The position numbers were made by a program, and so were the translations under genes. The notes below the pieces were generated by a model that was given only the letters and a program-made list of their open reading frames with translations, was not told the origin of the DNA and made no database searches. From JADKIH01 sp031427625 (lineage in GTDB: Bacteria > Bacteroidota > Bacteroidia > AKYH767-A > 2013-40CM-41-45), in contig JANPNV010000119.1 of the NCBI GenBank assembly GCA_031427625.1, positions 1 through 64,000 on the forward strand: a stretch of DNA of 64,000 nt. The letters run 5' to 3'. Positions 34,750 through 41,446 of this stretch are shown here, piece by piece; the first letter of the stretch is position 1, and each line of letters begins with the position of its first letter.

Positions 34750-35817
34750 TTGATGATAGATATTGAAAAACGAATAAATGTATTGATAACCCTTGGTGGG
34801 GTTTTGAATGAGATTTCTGACAAGCTATCGCTTTCTGCTGATACTGAATTCAGTAAAGTAATCGATCGTGCCGGCAACGAAAATCAATGGTTCACCAAGC
34901 AGAGTATTCTCAAAGCCTTAAAGAACTGGTCTTTCGTTTTGAGTTCTGAGGAAGTGAATCGCTGGGCAGAACTTTACAAATCGGGCTTGCAGCAAAATAA
35001 GAGTGCAAAAAATGTCGCTGTTATTAATGCAGGAAATATACCTTTTGTAGGTTTGCATGACATGCTTTCCGTATTTCTTTCTGGTCATAAGTATATAGGG
35101 AAAAATGCCACAGGCGATGATGTTCTTTTACCTTATGTAGCTTCTTTGTTGAAGGCAATTGAGCCTGGTATAAATGAGTCCATTCATTTTGTTCCTAAAC
35201 TGGAAAAAATGGATGCCGTCATCGCAACAGGAAGCAATAACTCTTCCAGGTATTTTGAATACTATTTTGGAAAATACCCGAACATTATCCGAAAGAATAT
35301 GAATGGTGTAGCTGTTCTTGACGGCAATGAAACTTCGGAAGAATTAAAAAATCTGGGAGAGGATATCTTTAGTTACTTCGGACTTGGATGCAGAAATGTT
35401 TCGAAATTATATGTGCCTGAAAAGTATAATTTCAATAACTTTTTTGAATCGATGTATGGTTTTAATGAAGTGATGAATCATAATAAGTACATGAACAACT
35501 TCGATTACAATAATTCTGTATTTCTTTTAAAACAGTTTCCGTTTTTGCAGAATGGCTTTTTGATTATAAGAGAGGAGAAGAATATTCCTTCGCCGATATC
35601 TGTATTGCATTATGAGACATATAGCGATATCAATACACTGATCGAAACATTGTCAGTCTCTGAAGACAAGCTTCAATGTATTACAGTAAAAAAAGAGTCT
35701 GGTGTTTTGAATGATAAATTAAATAACCTTACTATAGAATTTGGTATGTCTCAGTTGCCGTCATTAACTGATTATGCTGATAGGGCAGACACGATGCAAT
35801 TTCTGATAGGCCTATAG
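34750..35817 (+). CDS. LuxC-like acyl-CoA reductase
   Basis: A 355-residue NADPH-dependent fatty acyl-CoA reductase homologue of the LuxC/aldehyde dehydrogenase superfamily (PF05893). KNVAVINAGNIPFVGLHDMLSVFLSGHKYIGKNATGDDVLLPYV is the conserved coenzyme-binding part, AVIATGSNNSSRYFEYYFGKYPNIIRKNMNGVAVLDG the second block, and GCRNVSKLYVPEKYNF provides the expected Cys nucleophile position. It would make aldehydes from acyl-CoA. Bacteroidota often carry this gene without luciferase genes. It is divergent from the ferredoxin gene. Substrate chain length is unknown. Confidence 0.85.
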   Translation: MMIDIEKRINVLITLGGVLNEISDKLSLSADTEFSKVIDRAGNENQWFTKQSILKALKNWSFVLSSEEVNRWAELYKSGLQQNKSAKNVAVINAGNIPFVGLHDMLSVFLSGHKYIGKNATGDDVLLPYVASLLKAIEPGINESIHFVPKLEKMDAVIATGSNNSSRYFEYYFGKYPNIIRKNMNGVAVLDGNETSEELKNLGEDIFSYFGLGCRNVSKLYVPEKYNFNNFFESMYGFNEVMNHNKYMNNFDYNNSVFLLKQFPFLQNGFLIIREEKNIPSPISVLHYETYSDINTLIETLSVSEDKLQCITVKKESGVLNDKLNNLTIEFGMSQLPSLTDYADRADTMQFLIGL

Positions 35818-35839
35818 GTTACTAACTAAATTTTTCTGC

Positions 35840-37006
35840 TTAATAATCGAGTCCTTTAATTGTATGAAATAATCTACTCCAGCGGATTTTGTTTAGAAAC
35901 GTTCCGTTTGTATCCCAGCTCATCCAGATAAACACAGCTTTTCCTACTATGTGGTCTTCCGGAACAAATCCCCAAAAGCGTGAGTCGGCAGAGTTATGTC
36001 TGTTGTCGCCCATCATAAAATAATAATCATACTTAAAAGTATATTCTGTGGCAATGGTATTATTGATGATGATTTTTCCATCACGTTCTTCAAGGTTGTT
36101 TCCTTCATATTCGCCGATAACTTTTCTGTACAATGAAATATTAGAAGTATCGATTTTCATTGTCGCACCTTTCTTTGGAATCCAAATAGGGCCAAAATTG
36201 TCGACGTTCCACGAATATTTTGTATCGAAAGGAAAAATAAAATCCTGATAATGTCCTTTGGGAACAATATTCGCTTCTACTATTTTTACGTTGCCAAATG
36301 ATTTTAATGCTTCAGCATTTTGTTTTGTGAGATGAAGATTGTATTCATAAGGAGAAATCTGATCCTCGCGTGCCTGAATTCCCATTTTTAACATGGCTTG
36401 TTCGCTAAATCCTGTTCCATCTGTCATTACATGGTAGGATGATTGGGAAAATTCCGGAAGGGGAATATGAGTGTTGTTAATGTATACATCTCTGTCGCGC
36501 AGTTCAAGTGTATCACCGGCAGTACCGATGCATCGTTTGATGTAGTTTTCTTTTTTATCAATTGGACGACCTTCGTTTTCGGCGGGCCAGTTGAATACAA
36601 CACAATCGCCGTGTTTTAGTTGGCCAAATCCGGGTAAGCGGTGATAGCCGACTTTTATCCATTCAAGATAAGATTTGCCGCCAATAAGTGGCATGGTATG
36701 ATGTGCGAATGGAAATGAAAGGGGAGTCATTGGAATCCTTGCTCCGTAGCTAACCTTGCTGACGAAAAGAAAGTCGCCGATAAGCAGAGACTTTTCCATG
36801 GAACCTGTAGGAATAGTGTAAGCCTCAATAAAAAATGTGCGGATAATTGTTGCAGCAATTACGGCGAAGATTATTGCATCTGCCCATTCGCGTATGACAG
36901 ATTTTCTCTGGCCTGGTTTAGGTTTCAAAAGGAACCACACCCCGATGGTGAAAATTCCGAAAATAATATCCTTAATTAGATCCCAGTTTATTCTGAATTT
37001 TGCCAT
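35840..37006 (-). CDS. lepB: Signal peptidase I
   Basis: A 388-residue type I signal peptidase, longer than E. coli LepB in soluble part. One TM anchor (about 11-28), then a second hydrophobic stretch (WADAIIFAVIAATIIRTFFIEAYTIP). The Ser-Lys dyad is S69 in PTGSMEKSL and Lys about 157 in NYIKRCIG. The later GDNRHNSADSRFWGFVP region is the family's final box. It removes signal peptides of exported proteins. It ends the parA-parB-DUF5683-dapB-lepB row, which is a typical Bacteroidota gene order, with a gap of about 77 bp after dapB. Confidence 0.95.
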   Translation of the reverse strand: MAKFRINWDLIKDIIFGIFTIGVWFLLKPKPGQRKSVIREWADAIIFAVIAATIIRTFFIEAYTIPTGSMEKSLLIGDFLFVSKVSYGARIPMTPLSFPFAHHTMPLIGGKSYLEWIKVGYHRLPGFGQLKHGDCVVFNWPAENEGRPIDKKENYIKRCIGTAGDTLELRDRDVYINNTHIPLPEFSQSSYHVMTDGTGFSEQAMLKMGIQAREDQISPYEYNLHLTKQNAEALKSFGNVKIVEANIVPKGHYQDFIFPFDTKYSWNVDNFGPIWIPKKGATMKIDTSNISLYRKVIGEYEGNNLEERDGKIIINNTIATEYTFKYDYYFMMGDNRHNSADSRFWGFVPEDHIVGKAVFIWMSWDTNGTFLNKIRWSRLFHTIKGLDY

Positions 37007-37083
37007 TTGAGTTTAATATGATAAGGTGCTAAAGTAAGTACGCATATATTCTGTATTGGTTAAGACGATGTTAATTATAAACA

Positions 37084-37827
37084 TCAGAACTTTAATAAAT
37101 CTTTCATTCCAAAGACGCCTTTTTTGTCTTTGACCCATTCGCCGGCTAATAATGCTCCTAATGCGAAGCCTTCTCTGTTTAATGCTTTATGAATAATTTC
37201 GATTTCATCGGAGTCAGAAAAATATTTTACGATGTGAGTGCCGGGAATATCGTCTTCCCGGGTTGAAAAAATCGGTAGTTCGCCTTCGGTATCAATTCCG
37301 AGATTTACATTTTCATCTGCTTTGTAATTTACCCATTGACTAAGTCTTTCGATTCGGCTGATCAGTTGATTGGCAATAGTGATTGCCGTGCCGCTGGGAG
37401 AGTCAAGTTTTCCTGAATGATGTGACTCATGAATCAATACTTCATCGTACTGTGTTTGAGAATTCATGAGGCCTGCAAGGGCGTTATTAATTTCAAAAAA
37501 AAGATTTACTCCAATGCTGAAGTTAGTTGAATAGAAAAATGTTTTATTATTAGCGATGCAATATTTTTCAGCTTCATTCAATTTGCTTTGCCATCCTGTT
37601 GTACCGCAAACCACGGGTACGTTTGCTTCGAAGCACATCATCACATTTCGATAGGCGCTTTCAGGAGTAGTGAATTCGAATGCAATGTCTGCTAGTGAAA
37701 TATCATCAGTCTTAACATCATTGATATTTTTATCATCGATTTTAAGAATTACTTCATGGCCTTTCTTCATAGCAATTTTATCGATTACATTGCCCATGTT
37801 GCCATAACCTATCAGCGCTATTTTCAT
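37084..37827 (-). CDS. dapB: 4-hydroxy-tetrahydrodipicolinate reductase
   Basis: A 247-residue enzyme of lysine and diaminopimelate synthesis. The Rossmann motif is GYGNMGNVID at the N-terminus. Catalytic HHSGKLDSPSGTA holds the active-site His, Lys and the substrate-binding SGT, and the preceding NFSIGVNLFFEINNALA is family-typical. It is a little shorter than the E. coli enzyme but complete in motifs. It follows DUF5683 with a 6 bp gap and precedes lepB, so it belongs to one transcription unit. Assignment is firm. Confidence 0.95.
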   Translation of the reverse strand: MKIALIGYGNMGNVIDKIAMKKGHEVILKIDDKNINDVKTDDISLADIAFEFTTPESAYRNVMMCFEANVPVVCGTTGWQSKLNEAEKYCIANNKTFFYSTNFSIGVNLFFEINNALAGLMNSQTQYDEVLIHESHHSGKLDSPSGTAITIANQLISRIERLSQWVNYKADENVNLGIDTEGELPIFSTREDDIPGTHIVKYFSDSDEIEIIHKALNREGFALGALLAGEWVKDKKGVFGMKDLLKF

Positions 37828-37833
37828 ATATGA

Positions 37834-38397
37834 TTATTTAAAATTGATAGTAAATAAAAGTGAAGGAACCGATTTTCCGTTTGCAAGATAGTTAATCGTT
37901 CCACCTGTGCGAATACTTAAATTATCGCTTACATCGAAATTCAATAACTGTGAATCCACATAGGCATCGATGATGTTTAAAGTGTAAAGTACTCCGGCAA
38001 AGACATAACTCAGATCCCGGTTACGACGGTAATAATCTTTTCTGACTGTAAGGTCTTCATTGGTAAATCTGGGATAATCATCAATAGTGAGCGGGTCATT
38101 ATCATTTCTGTAAACAAGAGCTGTTTTGAATTTTTTGTATTCAGTATTATTAGACTTGATAAAATAAATAAGTACACCTGCTCCACCATATATTAAGGGA
38201 AGTTTCCAGTATTTCTTATTTACTATTTGTCCAGATCCGGGTACAATGGCCGAATAAAGTGCAGCACGATTCGCTCTTTTATTAGAAGAATGTGTTAATG
38301 AGTCTTTGTTTTCGCTAACAGTGTTTTGCGCAATAACAGATCCTGAAAGGACCGATAAAAAAAAGGACAGGTAAATTATTTTCCCCGAAATCGTCAT
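37834..38397 (-). CDS. DUF5683 secreted or membrane protein
   Basis: 187 residues with an N-terminal signal (MTISGKIIYLSFFLSVLSGSVIAQ). NKRANRAALYSAIVPGSGQIVNKKYWKLPLIYGGAGVLIYFI is the DUF5683 core, containing one or two hydrophobic helices. Then DLSYVFAGVLYTLNIIDAYVDSQLLNFDVS follows with a second hydrophobic hairpin and a beta-rich tail. The family is found between parB and dapB in many Bacteroidota; its function is unknown. It could be an outer-membrane or inner-membrane protein. Conservation of place is the strongest clue to a cell-cycle or envelope role. Confidence 0.8.
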   Translation of the reverse strand: MTISGKIIYLSFFLSVLSGSVIAQNTVSENKDSLTHSSNKRANRAALYSAIVPGSGQIVNKKYWKLPLIYGGAGVLIYFIKSNNTEYKKFKTALVYRNDNDPLTIDDYPRFTNEDLTVRKDYYRRNRDLSYVFAGVLYTLNIIDAYVDSQLLNFDVSDNLSIRTGGTINYLANGKSVPSLLFTINFK

Positions 38398-38412
38398 GCG
38401 TAAAATAGCAAC

Positions 38413-39303
38413 TCAATAATTGAGTAATTCGAGCACCCTATTCAGATCTTCATCATTTCGGAAGGGTATAATGATTTTCCCATTTCCTTTTCCGGCTCTC
38501 TGAAGTTTGATCTTAGTGCCGAAATGACTAGACAAAATATTTTGGATCTTATTGAATTCGTATGAAAGGTCGTCTGTTCCTGTTTTATTTTTATTCGATG
38601 TAGCAGATTTACTTCCCGATTTTCTGGCGATATTTTCAGCTTCGCGGACGTTTAGCTGGCCATTAATTAAATCGTGAAAAATTTGCAATTGCATGGCAAT
38701 ATCATCGACGTTGATAATAGCTCTGGCATGTCCCATTGTAAGACTTCCGTTTCTGATAGCTGCCTGGATTTCGGGCGGCAATTTCAGGAGGCGTAGAAAG
38801 TTTGTAATTGTGCTTCGGCCTTTTCCAACCCTTTCACTAAGTACTTCCTGGGTAAGCGAACATTCGTCGATCAATCGCTTATAGCTTAATGCGACTTCAA
38901 GCGGATTAAGATTTTTTCTCTGAATATTTTCAACCAAAGCCATCTCCAGCATTCCCTGGTCGTTGGCAACTCGTATGTAGGCAGGTATTGAAGTGAGGCC
39001 GGCCATTCCTGAAGCTTTAAATCTTCGTTCACCAGAGATAATTTGGTAGCGGTCGTAGCCTAATTTTCTTACTGTTATGGGTTGAATAATTCCCTGCTGC
39101 AATATTGAATCAGATAATTCCTTTAAAGCTTCAGGATCGAATTCTGTTCTAGGCTGAAAAGGATTAGGGTCAATTTGAGAAAGAGGAATCTGCGCGATTG
39201 ATCCAACCACACCATCGAATCCTGATTTTGAGGTAACGTCTGTATCGGCATTTTCGAGAAGTGCACTGAGGCCTTTCCCGAGGGCGCTTTTTTTAGTGCT
39301 CAT
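38413..39303 (-). CDS. parB: Chromosome-partitioning protein ParB
   Basis: A 296-residue ParB/Spo0J DNA-binding CTPase. KKSALGKGLSALLENAD is the ParA-stimulating N-terminus. The nuclease-like ParB domain has IPLSQIDPNPFQPRTEFDPEAL, GIIQPITVRKLGYDRYQIISGERRFKASGMAGL (CTP-binding GERR) and the HTH LTQEVLSERVGKGRSTITNFLRLLKLPPEIQ. The C-terminal dimerisation part (about 250-296) ends the gene. It overlaps parA by 11 bp. Binding sites (parS) were not found in the window. Assignment is firm. Confidence 0.97.
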   Translation of the reverse strand: MSTKKSALGKGLSALLENADTDVTSKSGFDGVVGSIAQIPLSQIDPNPFQPRTEFDPEALKELSDSILQQGIIQPITVRKLGYDRYQIISGERRFKASGMAGLTSIPAYIRVANDQGMLEMALVENIQRKNLNPLEVALSYKRLIDECSLTQEVLSERVGKGRSTITNFLRLLKLPPEIQAAIRNGSLTMGHARAIINVDDIAMQLQIFHDLINGQLNVREAENIARKSGSKSATSNKNKTGTDDLSYEFNKIQNILSSHFGTKIKLQRAGKGNGKIIIPFRNDEDLNRVLELLNY

Positions 39304-40108
39304 CAGTTACTGCAATTTTTTTATCCGCCTCTTTAATTTTAGTCAAATTGTTTTTCTGAAGAATTTCTCTCGCCAGGTTCAGGTAATTTACTGATCCTTT
39401 GCTGGTAGCATCATGCATAATTATCGTCTGCCCGAAGCTGGGAGCCTCGCCGAGTTTTGTATTTCTTTGAATGATGGTGTCGAATACCATTTGTTGAAAA
39501 TGTGTTTTTACTTCTTCAACAACCTGATTGGATAAACGAAGACGGCTGTCGTACATCGTAAGTAGAATTCCTTCTATTTCGAGATTAGGATTAAGTCTGC
39601 TTTGAACGATTTTTATTGTATTCAAAAGTTTTCCTAATCCTTCAAGCGCGAAGTATTCACATTGCACAGGAATTATTACAGAGTTAGCTGCAGTTAATGA
39701 ATTAATTGTTACAAGTCCGAGAGAAGGGGAGCAGTCGATGATAATAAAGTCGTATGAATCTTTTATTTTCTCAAGAACTTCACGCATTTTCTTTTCGCGG
39801 TTCGGAAGATGTATCATTTCAATTTCGGCACCGACAAGATCTATATGCGAGGGTAAAAGATATAAGTTCGGCGTTTCCGTTTTCATAATAATGTCAATCG
39901 GATTTGCCTCATTGATTATACACTCATAAATACTTGTTTTTATATTTCGAGGATCGAAACCTACACCCGATGTGGCATTTGCCTGCGGATCGCTGTCTAT
40001 CAGCAAGGTTTTATATTCGAGAACGGCCAGACTGGCAGCCAGATTCATCGCTGTTGTTGTTTTCCCAACTCCGCCTTTCTGATTGGCTATTGCAATAATT
40101 TTTCCCAT
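39293..40108 (-). CDS. parA: Chromosome-partitioning ATPase ParA
   Basis: A 271-residue MinD-like ATPase. MGKIIAIANQKGGVGKTTTAMNLAASLAVLE holds the deviant Walker A with the signature Lys, DFIIIDCSPSLGLVTINSLTAA is Walker B region, and LTMYDSRLRLSNQVVEEVKTHF is the conserved mid-part. It forms dynamic gradients that move the ParB-bound origin. parB follows with an 11-bp overlap. The genes flanking it are the usual Bacteroidota set. Assignment is firm. Confidence 0.97.
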   Translation of the reverse strand: MGKIIAIANQKGGVGKTTTAMNLAASLAVLEYKTLLIDSDPQANATSGVGFDPRNIKTSIYECIINEANPIDIIMKTETPNLYLLPSHIDLVGAEIEMIHLPNREKKMREVLEKIKDSYDFIIIDCSPSLGLVTINSLTAANSVIIPVQCEYFALEGLGKLLNTIKIVQSRLNPNLEIEGILLTMYDSRLRLSNQVVEEVKTHFQQMVFDTIIQRNTKLGEAPSFGQTIIMHDATSKGSVNYLNLAREILQKNNLTKIKEADKKIAVTDEH

Positions 40109-40118
40109 AATAATAAGT

Positions 40119-40799
40119 TTATATTTCTCTGCTTTCTCCTATTTGCATCAGCTGAAGATCTTTTCCAGATAATTCAAATTTATGTTTGGCCTCTTTGTGA
40201 TCTATTTTAATCAGATCAAACGTATCGTAATGCATTCCGATAATTTTATCACATCGGATGAAGTCGGAAGCAATTACAGCATTGTCGATTCCCATCGTAT
40301 AATTATTTCCTAACGGAAGAAATGCAAAATTCATTCTCTTGTAATCACCGATTAGTTTCATGTCATTATGTAAAGCTGTATCTCCAGCATAATAGAAACT
40401 GCCTTGCGGAGCTTCGATTAAGAAGCCCATCGGATTACCGCCATATGTACCATCAGGCATGCTGCTAGAATGAATTGCCTGAACACATTTAACTTTTCCG
40501 AAGTCAAACATCCAATGTCCGCCGGTATTCATGGCATGAACATTTTTTACGCCGCGCTTTTGAAACCACGTCGCAATTTCAAAGTTTGCAATCACTGTGG
40601 CATTTGTTCTTTTTGCAATTTTTTCAAGATCAGCTATATGATCATCATGACCATGAGATGCCAGAATGTAATCAGCTTCAATTTTTTCTACATCGACTGA
40701 AGATGCTAATGGGTTTTCCGAAATAAATGGATCAAAAAGAAGTTTTTTGCCATTTACAATCACCTGAAAGCATGAATGGCCATAATAAGTAATCCGCAT
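40119..40799 (-). CDS. MBL-fold metal-dependent hydrolase (UPF0173)
   Basis: A 226-residue metallo-beta-lactamase-fold protein. MRITYYGHSCFQVIVNGKKLLFDPFISENP starts the fold. The metal motif is HGHDDH in ILASHGHDDHIADLEKI. FYYAGDTALHNDMKLI and IIGMHYDTFDLIKID supply further ligands. The family (UPF0173/YtkL) has no assigned substrate but is conserved. It lies 11 bp ahead of parA on the same strand, so it may lead that transcript. A perfect TATTTTTG -7 box and a 15-bp palindrome lie just upstream. Confidence 0.88.
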   Translation of the reverse strand: MRITYYGHSCFQVIVNGKKLLFDPFISENPLASSVDVEKIEADYILASHGHDDHIADLEKIAKRTNATVIANFEIATWFQKRGVKNVHAMNTGGHWMFDFGKVKCVQAIHSSSMPDGTYGGNPMGFLIEAPQGSFYYAGDTALHNDMKLIGDYKRMNFAFLPLGNNYTMGIDNAVIASDFIRCDKIIGMHYDTFDLIKIDHKEAKHKFELSGKDLQLMQIGESREI

Positions 40800-40815
40800 A
40801 ATTCCTCACAAAATG

Positions 40816-40849
40816 CAAAAATAAGCTAATAATCAGCAGTAATACTGCT
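40816..40849 (-). promoter_or_regulatory. Predicted promoter and palindromic site of the MBL-parA-parB unit
   Basis: Minus-strand TATTTTTG (40816-40823) is an exact -7 box. A perfect 7+1+7 palindrome AGCAGTAATACTGCT lies at 40835-40849, where the -33 element would be expected. It could be an operator, or a small hairpin at the end of the DUF3276 transcript. Confidence 0.4.
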
Positions 40850-40884
40850 AAAGTTACGAACAAGGAATTAGGATTAATGCCTGA

Positions 40885-41274
40885 TTACTTTCCTAAGTCG
40901 TCGAAATTCACATCCGTGTATGATGACGAACCAGAATGATTTTCACCGGGAGAATGGTTTTCTCCTGGAGTATGGTTTTCACCTGGAGTGTGATTTTCTC
41001 CGGGAGTATGAGGTTCGGCTGGCTTTAAAGTTCCAACATGATTTATTGCCTCATTTAATCCGTCGAGAAATTTTTCAAAATCTTCCCGATATAAAAAAAT
41101 CTTATGCTTCTCAAAAAACGGTGTGCCGTCGTCTCCAATCTTCTTTTTGCTTTCCGTAATTGTGAGATAATAATCTAGAGCTTTTGTGGTTTTTACATCA
41201 AAAAAATAAGTCCTTTTGCCGGCTCTTACGGATTTGGAAAATACCTCTTCGCGTTGGTTGTGGTTGGATGACAT
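40885..41274 (-). CDS. DUF3276 (PUR-alpha-like) nucleic-acid-binding protein with HTPGEN-repeat tail
   Basis: 129 residues. The first about 82 residues, with EVFSKSVRAGKRTYFFDVKTTKALDYYLTITESKK, form the DUF3276 domain, which has the PUR fold that binds single-stranded DNA or RNA in spirochaetes and Bacteroidota. The tail (about 86-112) is four to five copies of a six-residue unit HTPGEN / HSPGEN ending in a short acidic end SSYTDVNFDDLGK. The unit is coded by an 18-bp direct repeat. It is a lone gene with a well-formed promoter. Role is RNA or DNA binding; target unknown. Confidence 0.85.
   Translation of the reverse strand: MSSNHNQREEVFSKSVRAGKRTYFFDVKTTKALDYYLTITESKKKIGDDGTPFFEKHKIFLYREDFEKFLDGLNEAINHVGTLKPAEPHTPGENHTPGENHTPGENHSPGENHSGSSSYTDVNFDDLGK
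40936..41012 (-). repeat. 18-bp tandem repeat in the DUF3276 gene tail
   Basis: About four 18-bp units, for example GGTTTTCTCCTGGAGTAT and close variants, code for the six-residue HTPGEN repeats. In-frame unit gain or loss would change tail length only. Confidence 0.85.
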
Positions 41275-41308
41275 AAACAGGAAAAAATTTTAGTTCTTCG
41301 TTTCGAAG

Positions 41309-41337
41309 CAAAAATAGGAAATAATTTAGATGTGCAA
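41309..41337 (-). promoter_or_regulatory. Predicted promoter of the DUF3276 gene
   Basis: Minus-strand TTG (41335-41337) followed after 18 bp by the exact -7 box TATTTTTG (41309-41316). It matches the Bacteroidota -33/-7 pattern. Expected leader about 29 nt. Confidence 0.6.
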
Positions 41338-41446
41338 GACAAGTAGATGACTGCTTCAAAGTAAATACCAACAATTTTAAGGTGATTACTTAAAGAAAAG
41401 AAGTGAAATTTCATTTAACCGTTTAAACCTCAGAAGTATATAGTCA

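Noticed and set aside
40936..41012. CRISPR-like direct repeats
   Set aside because: Units are contiguous, in frame and code a peptide repeat; there are no spacers or cas genes.
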